DNA of 64,000 nt from Bacteroidia bacterium (GTDB taxonomy: Bacteria > Bacteroidota > Bacteroidia > Flavobacteriales > Flavobacteriaceae): assembly GCA_030427735.1 (NCBI GenBank), contig JAUIBP010000001.1, positions 62,001 to 126,000 of the forward strand. Direction: 5' to 3'. The notes under the pieces were generated by a model. The model had not been told where the DNA came from and searched no databases. It worked only from the letters and a program-made list of their open reading frames with translations. This document shows positions 53,671 through 62,997 of the stretch, piece after piece. A program made the translations under genes and the position numbers. Each line of letters starts with the position of its first letter. Position 1 is the first letter of the stretch.

Positions 53671-54249
53671 CTACATTTCTAAACCTCTAATTTGAATACT
53701 GTTTGTTTTCAAATCACTACTTGCCTTTTTAGTTATAATTTTTATTAATTTTATTTCTGAAGTTAGGCCAGTCACTCTTATATTGGAAACCTCTATTTTA
53801 AGTATACTATTTTCATCAACGATATAATTTTCACTCTCTAAATTAATGACTTGCGCATCAATTTGAAAAACAAGTAATTCATCTTCAAGCTTAAGATGTT
53901 TATTTATAAGTGCTTTAATTGTAGTGAAATTTGGAGTATAATCTGCTTTGGTATTAATATATATTTTACCATAATAAACTTTATTTTTTACCTTGAATTC
54001 TTTTTTTTCGACAGTTATGGTTTCTACAGTATCCGGAAGAAGAGTTGTTAAAACAGATTCATTCTCAAACAAATGCCCATCTATAATATAGACCGGTTTA
54101 TTTTTTCTAATTGATTTTGTATCACTATCGCTGTAAATTACCGCTATTTTAGCATTGTTCTTGTTTGTATCATCTTTACGTTTTTCCTGACCAAACCCTT
54201 CAAGGCATAGTACAAACAATAATAATACAAGTTTAATTTTCAGAATCAT
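53671..54249 (-). CDS. Secreted protein with a TonB plug-like segment
   Basis: A 192-residue exported protein that I do not recognise as a whole. A signal peptide (MILKIKLVLLLFVLCLEGFG) starts at the ATG at 54249; a TTG 6 bases upstream is less likely. The KPVYIIDGHLF ... VETITVEKK ... VYYGKIYINTK pattern (about 50-105) follows the PLYVIDG...IESITVLK...YG..GVIIITTK layout of TonB-receptor plugs, although the barrel is absent. The C-terminal 85 residues are a separate beta-rich domain. It stands alone between the carboxylase operon and the beta-lactamase-like gene. Confidence 0.65.
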   Translation of the reverse strand: MILKIKLVLLLFVLCLEGFGQEKRKDDTNKNNAKIAVIYSDSDTKSIRKNKPVYIIDGHLFENESVLTTLLPDTVETITVEKKEFKVKNKVYYGKIYINTKADYTPNFTTIKALINKHLKLEDELLVFQIDAQVINLESENYIVDENSILKIEVSNIRVTGLTSEIKLIKIITKKASSDLKTNSIQIRGLEM

Positions 54250-54338
54250 TTTCAATTACTTAAAAATACATTCTACAAGTTACTAAAAATCAAACTAAAA
54301 GAAAGACTTGCTTTTTTAATCGAAAAACGAAATTACAT

Positions 54339-55385
54339 TCATTCATTTTTGCGCAATATCTTTATAATTCTGTTATATATTAATTCCGACAAGCTCCAAT
54401 TGTAACCATCAAAATTTACTGTATTTGTAAATTGTATAACAACCGTATCTATATCTTTATAATACTTCGCAATACTTTGGTAACCCGGAATTAATCCCGT
54501 GTGCTCGTAACGGTAAATAGACGAATATAGATCTTGTTCGGCTTTATCCTTAAACAGCGTTCCCGCATTTAAGGCCCTTATAAACACACCCAAATCTTCG
54601 GCTGTTGCTAGCATCGATGCATTATTATCGGTTTTTAAATCTTGATCGTAACCTACATAATAACCACTCATAACCTCATCTAAATCAACATCGTTTATAG
54701 AACCGTAAGTGTTTTTAAGCTGTAACGGATTCAGAATTTCTTCTTTAATATACTGAAACTTACTCTTGCCTGTAACGCGTTCTATCAGTTTAGCTAGTAA
54801 CAAATAATTGGTATTGCAATATTCGTAAGCTGTACCCGGTTCGAAATTTGCAGGCAAATCCAACACTAAAGCCAAGCGTTCTTTATCGTTGTCTTTTGGT
54901 GCTGCCCAATAATTGTTGATATCGGTATAATTAGGTATACCACTACGGTGTTGCACTAGCATGTTAATGGTTATTCTATTTGCATGTTCTATGCGCCCTA
55001 CAAGCTCTGGAAAATAATCGGCAAGAGTTTTATTTAAATCTATTTGACCACTATATGCCAATTTGGTAATCGAAACAGCTACATATAGTTTTCCCACACT
55101 AGCGATTTTAAACAAAGCATGAGGATCGGCAGGTATTTTTTGTTCACTATTTTTATATCCAGCGGCGTAAAATTCAGGTGTCTTCCCCGCTTGATCGACA
55201 TAAACCACTATGCCATCAAACCCATAATTAAGCGCTTCATTAACCTGCTCTTGTACGGTGTCTGGCAAAGGACGCAACCAGGCTTTTAGCATAATCCAGG
55301 GCACAAAAAATAATGAAACTACGGTTGCCACGAACACTATTAATCGAAATATGTTTTTTTTTGAGGCTTGTATCTTAACCGCCAT
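54339..55385 (-). CDS. Beta-lactamase/D-Ala-D-Ala peptidase-like serine hydrolase
   Basis: A 348-residue class C-type serine hydrolase anchored by one N-terminal helix (about 13-33). The SxxK motif is SVGK (Ser96-Lys99), the YxN motif is YCN (189-191), and an HTG triad (replacing KTG) is in HTGLIPGYQS. These support a periplasmic esterase or peptidase of the EstB/AmpC fold, not necessarily a true beta-lactamase. It follows the ABC exporter gene by 29 bases and may share its transcript. Confidence 0.85.
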   Translation of the reverse strand: MAVKIQASKKNIFRLIVFVATVVSLFFVPWIMLKAWLRPLPDTVQEQVNEALNYGFDGIVVYVDQAGKTPEFYAAGYKNSEQKIPADPHALFKIASVGKLYVAVSITKLAYSGQIDLNKTLADYFPELVGRIEHANRITINMLVQHRSGIPNYTDINNYWAAPKDNDKERLALVLDLPANFEPGTAYEYCNTNYLLLAKLIERVTGKSKFQYIKEEILNPLQLKNTYGSINDVDLDEVMSGYYVGYDQDLKTDNNASMLATAEDLGVFIRALNAGTLFKDKAEQDLYSSIYRYEHTGLIPGYQSIAKYYKDIDTVVIQFTNTVNFDGYNWSLSELIYNRIIKILRKNE

Positions 55386-55414
55386 AATGCTTTAGTGTAT
55401 TGATAAATATGATA

Positions 55415-57184
55415 TTAAATTTTGGCCTGATAGGTATACAAATCGAAATATCGCCCTTGAGCTTCAATTAAGGCATCGTGCGTGCCGCGTTCAACAATTT
55501 TTCCTTGCTCGATAACCAAAATCTGATCGGCCTTACGAATTGTACTTAATCTATGGGCAATTACAATTGTAGTACGGTCTTTCGTTAACTGGTTTAAACT
55601 CTTTTGAATATACCCTTCGCTTTCGGTATCTAAATTAGATGTTGCTTCGTCTAAGATTATGAGCTTAGGATTTGCTAGAATGGCTCTTGCAATGGCTATA
55701 CGTTGTCGTTGTCCGCCAGAAAGTTTAACACCCCGCTCGCCTATTAAGGTATCTAAACCATCGTCGAAACGGTTAGTAAATTCATCTACATAAGCCGAAG
55801 TTACGGCATGTTGCAATTCTGTTTCGCTTGCCTGCGGCCGGGGAAACAGAATATTTTCGCGAATGGTGCCCTCAAACAAAAACTCGTCTTGTAACACAAC
55901 GCCTAAATGTTGTCGAAAACTTTTTAGTGAGACTTTAGATAAATCATTGCCATCAATAGTTACTATTCCTGAATTCGGATTTAAAAAACTTGCCGATAAA
56001 CCAGCAATAGTCGATTTTCCCGAGCCAGAGCTTCCTACTAAAGCGACCACCGATCCCGAAGGGGCTTCAAAACTAATATTGTGTAAGACATCTTTTCCTG
56101 ACTCGTATGCAAAAGACACGTTATTAAAGGCCAAATTGCCCTTCATCTTTTTAAGCACAATTGTTCGCTCTTCGGCTTGTTCTTCGGCTTCCATATTCAT
56201 AAGCTCTTCGGTTCTATCTAAACCAGCCAAGGCTTCAGTTAACTGACTGCCTATATTACTCATTTGTACAATGGGAGCAATCATAAACCCTAACAGTAAC
56301 GTGAAAAACATAAAATCACCTATGGTTAATTCACCTTGCATAATTTTATATCCGCCAATTCCCATAATACCTGTAGAGGCTATTCCTAATAAAAACGTCG
56401 AGGAGCTCGTCATGGCTGCGGTTGCCGTTAAACTCTTTTTCACATTCTGAAATAACCGATCTACTCCATTTTCGAAAGCTTTATTTTCCTGTTCTTCGGC
56501 ATTAAATGCCTTAATAACACGAACACCTGACAAAGTTTCGGTAAGCCTACCAGTAACCTCGGCATTAATAACGCCGCGTTTTCTAAAAATAGGTCTGATG
56601 TATTTAAATGCTTTTAATGCCAAAATTCCAAAAACGGCCACAGGAACCAGTACAAACAGTGTCATTGATGGACTTATACGAATTAATAAAATTAGTGAAA
56701 CTATGGCTGTAAAGGTGCCTCCTACCAATTGTACCAAACCGGTACCAATTAAATTTCTTACGCCTTCTACATCCGTCATAATTCTAGAAACCAATACACC
56801 AGATTTTGTATTATCGAAAAAACGAATTGGAAGCGACAGTACTTTTTTCTGTACTTGGGCACGCAATTCCGATATTAAATATTGTGCTTGTACACTTAAA
56901 ATTTTGGTAAGTAAAAACGACGTTACCGCCTGAACTAAAATAGCAGCGCCAACAATGGCGAGCAAGCTATACAATTGATTGTAGTCTTTATTAGGAATAA
57001 CATCGTCTAATAACACTTTACTTTTCCATGGTAAAACCAAACTCGCTAAACGACTAAGCACAATTAAAAGCAAGCCAATAAACACTAAATTACGTCTAGG
57101 CCAGATAATGGTTTTAAAAGCCTGAACCATACTAACTTTAGATGCTTTTTTTGGCTGTAATTGCTGCGATTTATAGTGTTTCAT
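55415..57184 (-). CDS. ABC exporter, fused permease and ATPase (MsbA-like)
   Basis: A 589-residue half-transporter that should work as a homodimer. Six helices form the export domain (about 30-320). The nucleotide-binding domain has Walker A GSSGSGKST, signature LSGGQRQR, Walker B LIILDEATS and the IAHRLST switch, all intact. Lipid or drug export at the inner membrane is likely; the substrate is not known. The gene runs into a serine hydrolase gene on the same strand. Upstream (57185-57447), 263 bases hold only AT-rich sequence and the divergent MFS promoter. Confidence 0.9.
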   Translation of the reverse strand: MKHYKSQQLQPKKASKVSMVQAFKTIIWPRRNLVFIGLLLIVLSRLASLVLPWKSKVLLDDVIPNKDYNQLYSLLAIVGAAILVQAVTSFLLTKILSVQAQYLISELRAQVQKKVLSLPIRFFDNTKSGVLVSRIMTDVEGVRNLIGTGLVQLVGGTFTAIVSLILLIRISPSMTLFVLVPVAVFGILALKAFKYIRPIFRKRGVINAEVTGRLTETLSGVRVIKAFNAEEQENKAFENGVDRLFQNVKKSLTATAAMTSSSTFLLGIASTGIMGIGGYKIMQGELTIGDFMFFTLLLGFMIAPIVQMSNIGSQLTEALAGLDRTEELMNMEAEEQAEERTIVLKKMKGNLAFNNVSFAYESGKDVLHNISFEAPSGSVVALVGSSGSGKSTIAGLSASFLNPNSGIVTIDGNDLSKVSLKSFRQHLGVVLQDEFLFEGTIRENILFPRPQASETELQHAVTSAYVDEFTNRFDDGLDTLIGERGVKLSGGQRQRIAIARAILANPKLIILDEATSNLDTESEGYIQKSLNQLTKDRTTIVIAHRLSTIRKADQILVIEQGKIVERGTHDALIEAQGRYFDLYTYQAKI

Positions 57185-57447
57185 AGTTTTTTATTCTGAA
57201 TAAATTTAAAATAATCTAACGGTTTAAAGGGCAAAATTGATTGTTTTTAGAATTCAAAAAAGAAATCTGAATCCGAAAATGCTTAATTCCAATTTAGCTG
57301 TTCTATGTTTATAATTTTTACGTTAGCAGATACACACAAAATTAAACGAATCATTACCAATACAATAACATTAACTATTCAATTTTACTAAGTTGGGAAT
57401 AATTATCTTTATAACGATTTTTTAACTCGTGCAAAGATTGTATACAG

Positions 57448-57455
57448 TATTTTTG
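57448..57455 (+). promoter_or_regulatory. -7 promoter box of the MFS gene
   Basis: TATTTTTG ends 1 base before the first ATG at 57457. With normal spacing, transcription would start at about 57459-57460, so the second ATG at 57460 could be the real start of a leaderless mRNA. Confidence 0.6.
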
Positions 57456-57456
57456 C

Positions 57457-58683
57457 ATGATGCAAGACACCGAAAAAAAATATCAATTCGAGTTTGTGGC
57501 ATTAATGGCCTCGTTAATGTCTATAGTAGCATTATCTATTGATGCTTTACTACCTGCCATTCCAGAAATAGGCTTGGCGATTGGCAACCAAAACAGCACC
57601 GATTTACAATTACTTATTACTATGATTTTTTTAGGATTTGGTGTCGGACAGTTAATTCTTGGTCCCTTATCCGATTCTTTTGGAAGAAAACCCATCATGT
57701 ATGCTGGTTTTGGTATTTTCATCCTAGCTAGTTTTGTTTGTGTTTTCTCTACTTCTTTAGAATGGATGCTTATCGGGCGTATTTTTCAGGGCATCGGACT
57801 TTCGGCTCCAAGAACAATAAGTATTTCTATTATTAGAGATTCGCACAAAGGCGATTACATGGCCAGAATGATGTCTTTTGTAACGGCCTTTTTTATTTTA
57901 GTGCCTGTAATTGCTCCTGCTTTAGGACAGTTTATTTTAATGCATTTAAACTGGCAATCTATTTTTTATACACAACTATTTTTTGCTGTTTTAGTAACCT
58001 TTTGGTTCTGGAAAAGACAACCCGAAACCTTACGCCCTGCCTTTAAAATTCCATTTAACAAGCAAGTTTATGTCAATGGATTTAAAGAGCTTATAAAATA
58101 TAAAGAAGCCATGGTATTTACTGTTGTTTCTGGATTTATTACAGGAGCCTTCATGGTGTATTTAAGTTCGTCGCAGCATGTTTTTGAAGATCAATATGGT
58201 ATTGGAGATAAGTTCCCTTATGTGTTCGCTGGTTTAGCTTGTTCTATCGGGTTATCAACGTTACTAAATGGTACATTGGTAGTGCGCATTGGCATGCGAC
58301 GATTGGCGTTTATGGCTTTAAGTGTATTTTCGTTGGTGTCTACGCTTTATGTGATATTATTTTGGAACAAACCCAACCCGAGTTTGTTTGTGCTTATTCC
58401 TTTTTTGGTGGCTCAGTTTTTTACCTTAGGATTTATTTTCGGAAACTTAAGAGCCATTGCCATGGAACCTATAGGCCACATTGCAGGAATTGGCGCTGCT
58501 ATTACAGGGTTTATTTCTACCCTAGTTGCCATACCTATAGCTACCTTTATAGGTGAGTTTATGACCGATACGGCCTTACCACTATTTATTGGTTTTGCTA
58601 TTTGCGGAAGCTTATCGCTAATAACGTTTATTTTTATGAAACGTCACATTTTATACCGTAAGCTAAATTTTAATTGGCGTTAG
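57457..58683 (+). CDS. Bcr/CflA-type multidrug MFS exporter
   Basis: A 408-residue transporter with twelve helices. The opening SIDALLPAIPEIGLAIG and the motif A-like GPLSDSFGRKPIMYAG are typical of Bcr/CflA drug exporters of the DHA1 group, and GRIFQGIGLSAPRT is motif C-like. It should pump out drugs such as bicyclomycin, or sulfonamides, using the proton gradient. Start is ATG 57457 or 57460. It ends within a hairpin-rich intergenic element. Confidence 0.88.
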   Translation: MMQDTEKKYQFEFVALMASLMSIVALSIDALLPAIPEIGLAIGNQNSTDLQLLITMIFLGFGVGQLILGPLSDSFGRKPIMYAGFGIFILASFVCVFSTSLEWMLIGRIFQGIGLSAPRTISISIIRDSHKGDYMARMMSFVTAFFILVPVIAPALGQFILMHLNWQSIFYTQLFFAVLVTFWFWKRQPETLRPAFKIPFNKQVYVNGFKELIKYKEAMVFTVVSGFITGAFMVYLSSSQHVFEDQYGIGDKFPYVFAGLACSIGLSTLLNGTLVVRIGMRRLAFMALSVFSLVSTLYVILFWNKPNPSLFVLIPFLVAQFFTLGFIFGNLRAIAMEPIGHIAGIGAAITGFISTLVAIPIATFIGEFMTDTALPLFIGFAICGSLSLITFIFMKRHILYRKLNFNWR

Positions 58684-58765
58684 GGATTGCAGCGGCATCC
58701 TTTTTTATGGCTTAAAAGGCCATAAAAAAGATACAGCGGAAAGCGCGACCTTGATAAAGGGAACG
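58684..58765. repeat. Intergenic element with a 12-bp stem
   Basis: CTTTTTTATGGC (58700-58711) pairs perfectly with GCCATAAAAAAG (58719-58730); CAGCGG occurs on both flanks (58690 and 58734 areas), and GGAAAGCGCGACC and CGCCCTA follow. It looks like one of the short hairpin elements that recur between flavobacterial genes (from memory). It may also stop both convergent genes. Confidence 0.5.
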
Positions 58766-58770
58766 CCCTA

Positions 58771-59406
58771 CTATTTAAAGGAAATATGGGTAATAATGTC
58801 TACCACAGACGAAATTATGTATTCTATACCTATAGCAATAACAATAAACCCGATAATACGAGACAAGGCATTTATACCCGAGGCACCCAAAAATTTAACT
58901 ATAAAATGGGCGCTTTTTAAAATGAAATAAATACATAATACCGTAAATAGCATAGCTCCTAAAATGATAAAAATATCACTAAGGTCTGAAAACTCTTGGT
59001 TATAGGCTATAAGTAAAGAAATGGTTCCTGGCCCAGCAAGCATAGGAATGGCTAAAGGCGTTAAGCTAATTTCGTTTCGGTTTTGAATGTCTTCCTCTAC
59101 CCGCTTTCGCTTCATCCCTTTATGCTCTGCAAATTTTCCCGTTAACAGTGCAAACCCAGAAGATGCTATTATAAGTCCGCCAGCTATTTTAAGAGCATTT
59201 ATGCTAATGCCAAAAAACGATAAAATATATTTACCCGCAAAAAAAGCCAGTAATAAAATAATAAATGCGTTTACCGAAGTCCAAAATGCAATTACAGCAC
59301 GTTCTTTGCGCGTGTTATCCTGCGACAATCCTACAAAAATTGGCACTGTCCCTAACGGATTCATGATAGAAAATAACGCACCAAAAGTTACTAAAAATAG
59401 CTCCAT
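58771..59406 (-). CDS. MarC-family membrane protein
   Basis: A 211-residue protein with six helices. The start is ATG 59406 (MELFLVTFGALFSIMNPLGTVPIF); an upstream TTG is less likely. The NPLGTVPIFVGL motif and the later LAIPMLAGPGTISLLIAY are the conserved repeats of MarC/UPF0056. Despite its name, the family has no proven antibiotic role. It is a single gene, convergent with the MFS exporter. Confidence 0.88.
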   Translation of the reverse strand: MELFLVTFGALFSIMNPLGTVPIFVGLSQDNTRKERAVIAFWTSVNAFIILLLAFFAGKYILSFFGISINALKIAGGLIIASSGFALLTGKFAEHKGMKRKRVEEDIQNRNEISLTPLAIPMLAGPGTISLLIAYNQEFSDLSDIFIILGAMLFTVLCIYFILKSAHFIVKFLGASGINALSRIIGFIVIAIGIEYIISSVVDIITHISFK

Positions 59407-59595
59407 TGTTTTTTTCTGCAAATTCAATGTTTTTTTAGCTGTTATAGGTTAGGCCTGTTTTAAGCAATTGTCGCTAAACCATAAACTTTCCTGTGTGTAC
59501 ATCTATAAATTGTTACGCAAAAACTATGCTTACAAAAACAGCCTGCGTCAAGTAAATATATTTTTATAAATTTAGGCTTCCAAAAAACTAAATTG

Positions 59596-60834
59596 ATGTC
59601 TATACTTATAACTAACATAAAGCAATTATTGCAAGCGAGGGCAACTAACGTACTTAAAGTTACGGGAAGTGATATGAAAAAACTTCCACTTATAGAAAAT
59701 GCTTATCTTTTAATAGAACACGATACCATTGTTGAATATGGCGAAATGAAAGATATGGGCGATACTGTAGCAGAAACTGTAATTGATGCTACAGGAAAAA
59801 TAGTAATGCCAGCTTGGTGCGATTCTCACACGCATTTGGTATATGCAGGAAATCGAGAACAAGAATTTGTAGACCGAATTAATGGCTTAAGTTATGAAGA
59901 CATTGCCAATCGTGGAGGCGGTATATTAAATTCTGCCGAAAACTTAGCCAAAGCCACCGAAGACGAATTATACGACCAAGCTGTGTCGCGTTTAAAAGCT
60001 GTTATGGAAATGGGAACCGGCGCCATAGAAATCAAATCTGGTTATGGCTTAACTACCGAAACAGAATTAAAAATGCTACGCGTTATAAAACGCATTAAAC
60101 AAGATTTTAATGTATTTGTTAAAGCAACATTTTTAGGAGCCCACGCCGTACCTAAAGCCTTTAAAGATGATAAAACGGCATATGTAGATGAAATTATTAA
60201 CACCATGCTTCCTAAAATAGAACAGGAACAATTGGCCCATTATATTGATGTATTTTGCGAAAAAGGATATTTTTCGTTAGACGATACCGAACGTATTCTA
60301 CAAGCCGGCGTAAAACATGGCTTAACACCAAAAATACATGTTAATCAATTCAATGCCTTTGGCGGTGTCGCTTTGGGCGTTAAATACAATGCCCTTTCTG
60401 TAGATCATCTTGAGGTTATGAATCCAGAAGACATTGCAGCCTTAAAAGGCAGTAACACCATGCCCGTTGCTCTGCCGTCTTGTTCTTATTTTTTAAGCAT
60501 ACCTTACACCCCGGCGCGAGCAATTATAGATGCCGGTTTACCACTAGCACTCGCTACAGATTACAATCCTGGTTCTACTCCTAGTGGCAATATGAACTTT
60601 GTAGTAAGTACGGCATGTATTAAAATGAAGATGACTCCAGAAGAGGCCATTAATGCCGCTACAATTAACGGGGCTTATGCTATGGGAATAAGTAATATGT
60701 ACGGCAGTATTACGCGTGGTAAAAAGGCCAATGTTATTATTACCAAAACAATACCTAGCTATAATTACCTACCTTATGCTTTTGGCGACAACCATATAGA
60801 TAAGGTTATTATTAATGGTAGTTTATTATCTTAA
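59596..60834 (+). CDS. hutI: Imidazolonepropionase
   Basis: HutI hydrolyses imidazolonepropionate to N-formimidoyl-L-glutamate, the third step of histidine degradation. This 412-residue amidohydrolase has the metal-binding CDSHTHLVYAG motif, a conserved EIKSGYGLTTETELKMLRVI and the ATDYNPGSTPSGNM stretch near 320. The start is ATG 59596; a TTG just before it is less likely. The next step (HutG-like protein, 61938) is nearby but on a separate transcript. HutH and HutU are not in the window. A terminator follows directly. Confidence 0.94.
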   Translation: MSILITNIKQLLQARATNVLKVTGSDMKKLPLIENAYLLIEHDTIVEYGEMKDMGDTVAETVIDATGKIVMPAWCDSHTHLVYAGNREQEFVDRINGLSYEDIANRGGGILNSAENLAKATEDELYDQAVSRLKAVMEMGTGAIEIKSGYGLTTETELKMLRVIKRIKQDFNVFVKATFLGAHAVPKAFKDDKTAYVDEIINTMLPKIEQEQLAHYIDVFCEKGYFSLDDTERILQAGVKHGLTPKIHVNQFNAFGGVALGVKYNALSVDHLEVMNPEDIAALKGSNTMPVALPSCSYFLSIPYTPARAIIDAGLPLALATDYNPGSTPSGNMNFVVSTACIKMKMTPEEAINAATINGAYAMGISNMYGSITRGKKANVIITKTIPSYNYLPYAFGDNHIDKVIINGSLLS

Positions 60835-60858
60835 CTTTTAAAGTATTTATATAAAGTA

Positions 60859-60893
60859 AAAAACCCAAAAAGTGAACTGCTTTTTGGGTTTTT
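60859..60893. terminator. Bidirectional terminator after hutI
   Basis: AAAAACCCAAAAAG (60859-60872) pairs perfectly with CTTTTTGGGTTTTT (60880-60893); it serves both hutI and the convergent coiled-coil gene. Confidence 0.93.
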
Positions 60894-60920
60894 AGTTTGT
60901 TAGTGTTTGTGTTTATTATT

Positions 60921-61805
60921 TTATTTAAGTGTAAATTCTGAAGTAGACACTAAGTCTTTGGCGTTATATACATTTACAACATAACGTCCGTCTTCAAATT
61001 TATTATCGGCAGATGCAGCTACAAATTCGCATACATTTAAACTCGTATTTTCGTAATTAAAGCGACTAACTAGGCTGTAATTTAAGGTTGTCTCCCCAAA
61101 TACAACTTGCTCGTTTGCTCCAAGAATATTGTTTTTTGGGTCTATAACCTGAATGTACAATTCTTGATCGCCAGCTTGCACTAAGGTATTTTTAGCAACT
61201 GTAAAACATACTCTAATTTTATCTACGCGTCGTGCACGTTCTGTAGGTATTAATTTTCCAGAGCTACGTTCTATAACTCCAAATCCTTTTAAGCCCACAG
61301 TGTTTAAAACAGCAGCATTTTCTACAACTTCAGCAAGAGCTGTATTTTGCATTAACAACGAATCTGTAAACACGGTACGCTCTTCCAGACGGGTACGGGT
61401 GCTATCTAAAGACGAGGCCAATAACGAATTTTCAACTTTCAGTTTATCGTTTTCGGCCATTAAGGCATCCATTTCTTTTTGTAATGATAAGTATCTCTGC
61501 TTATACTTCCATAAACTTTTTACGTTAGTTTCAGAAATTTGTAACGAGTCCATTAACCCTTGAATTCGGGTTCTAGCCTCTATAAGGTTATTATTGGCTA
61601 TCTCGTTTTCGCTAATGGCAACATCGTATTGTTTGGCCATATTACTCAAATCGTTCATTACCAATTGTTTTTCTTCACGTAATTGAGTTTCGGTTTCTTT
61701 TTTCTGCTTCATCAAATCGAATGTGTAAAATGCTGTACCTAAAAACAGTACTAAAGCAATTCCTAAAGCAATTTTTAATCCGCTACTCTTAGCATTATTT
61801 TCCAT
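60921..61805 (-). CDS. Membrane-anchored coiled-coil protein
   Basis: A 294-residue protein without a known name. One N-terminal helix (about 10-30) anchors it. Residues about 33-155 are a long coiled coil with repeated K/E/L/N heptads (ETETQLREEKQLVMNDLSNM, YKQRYLSLQKEMDALMAEND). A C-terminal beta-rich domain (about 185-294, KIRVCFTVAKNTLVQAGDQ, then YNAKDLVSTSEFTLK) points to the periplasm or cell surface. Similar proteins are common in flavobacteria. Function is unknown; it is divergent from the HutG-like gene. Confidence 0.75.
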   Translation of the reverse strand: MENNAKSSGLKIALGIALVLFLGTAFYTFDLMKQKKETETQLREEKQLVMNDLSNMAKQYDVAISENEIANNNLIEARTRIQGLMDSLQISETNVKSLWKYKQRYLSLQKEMDALMAENDKLKVENSLLASSLDSTRTRLEERTVFTDSLLMQNTALAEVVENAAVLNTVGLKGFGVIERSSGKLIPTERARRVDKIRVCFTVAKNTLVQAGDQELYIQVIDPKNNILGANEQVVFGETTLNYSLVSRFNYENTSLNVCEFVAASADNKFEDGRYVVNVYNAKDLVSTSEFTLK

Positions 61806-61937
61806 AATTAATTTTAATTTTTAATTGTTAAGATTGGTTAAGTTAATTTTGATTTTTTATAGTTTAATATTATTAAAATTAAGTTCACAAAGCAAAAAAA
61901 CTTGTATTTTTAAACTTATAAAACCTAATGCGCATTA

Positions 61938-62957
61938 ATGGACAAACTTGTTTTATTTACTAACTCCGAACTTAAAGAACGTATTGATAAACGCCCTTTA
62001 GAATCAAAATTTGGCGAAAACGTTGTAACATTAAAGCCGTCTAGCAATATATACGAAGATCTTGAAGCTTTGGACGTCGAGTATGTACTTATTGGCTTTC
62101 CTGAAGATGTAGGGGTTTTCGCTAATTCGGAATCTGTTGGCACATCAAATACTTGGGAAACCACTGTAAATGAACTATTAAATTTTCAAAACAATCAATT
62201 TACAACACCCGAAAAACTTTGTATTCTAGGTCATGTCGATTTTACTAAAGAGATCGAAAAGCTTCAAAAACTAGATCCGTCATCTGCAAAACACCTTGCT
62301 AAAGCAAAAAAACTTGTTTCTAAAATAGATAGTACGGTGAGCCAATTGATATTTGAAATAACCAAAGCTGGTAAAAAACCTATCATTATTGGTGGCGGCC
62401 ATAACAATGCCTACGGTAACATAAAAGGTTCTGCTCTAGCCTTAAATAAGGCCATAAATGCAATTAATTTAGATATGTACTCTGGTTTTAAACAAGATAA
62501 AGGCAGGCATAGTGGTAACGGGTTTACTTACGCGTTTACCGAGGGTTTTTTGAAGGATTACTTCATTTTTGGCTTACAAGAAAACTACACATCGGATGTT
62601 ATTTTTAAAACTTTAAAAAAGCTCAAACATATCGATTTCATCACCTACGAAAGTTTAGAAATTCGCCAAGACACTTCGTTTAAAAAAGAATTACAAAATG
62701 CCCTATTAGCAACAGAACACCGCCCTTTTGGTATAGAATTGGCCTGCAATTCTATTGAAAATAATGGCTGCGAGCAAATATCGGCAAGCGGATTTAGCGT
62801 TAAAAAAGCTAGACAATTCGTTCATTTTTTTGCACAGCAACCCCAAGCGCAATATTTACATATTTGCGATGCCAAACCTCTTAAAGGGCAACATCCTGAA
62901 GTTGGTAAACTAATTGCAACACTAATTACAGATTTTATTCGGGCACATTCAAAATAA
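61938..62957 (+). CDS. Arginase-fold protein (formimidoylglutamase-like) with degenerate metal site
   Basis: A 339-residue member of the ureohydrolase (arginase/HutG) fold. It keeps the family framework (PIIIGGGHNNAYGNIKG, GRHSGNGFTYAF, FIFGLQENYTS), but the three metal-binding motifs are altered: GGDHS reads GGGHN (152-156), DAHxD reads DMYSG (179-183), and SxDxDxxDP reads IELACNSIE (266-274). The conserved metal-binding His and Asp residues are largely absent. It is close to hutI (59596), so by position it should be formimidoylglutamase HutG, yet as written it should not bind the Mn pair. It could be a pseudoenzyme or a regulator. Confidence 0.8.
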   Translation: MDKLVLFTNSELKERIDKRPLESKFGENVVTLKPSSNIYEDLEALDVEYVLIGFPEDVGVFANSESVGTSNTWETTVNELLNFQNNQFTTPEKLCILGHVDFTKEIEKLQKLDPSSAKHLAKAKKLVSKIDSTVSQLIFEITKAGKKPIIIGGGHNNAYGNIKGSALALNKAINAINLDMYSGFKQDKGRHSGNGFTYAFTEGFLKDYFIFGLQENYTSDVIFKTLKKLKHIDFITYESLEIRQDTSFKKELQNALLATEHRPFGIELACNSIENNGCEQISASGFSVKKARQFVHFFAQQPQAQYLHICDAKPLKGQHPEVGKLIATLITDFIRAHSK

Positions 62958-62997
62958 TTTTCGTATTTTAATCCTCTAATATTCAAAGTATTAATTT

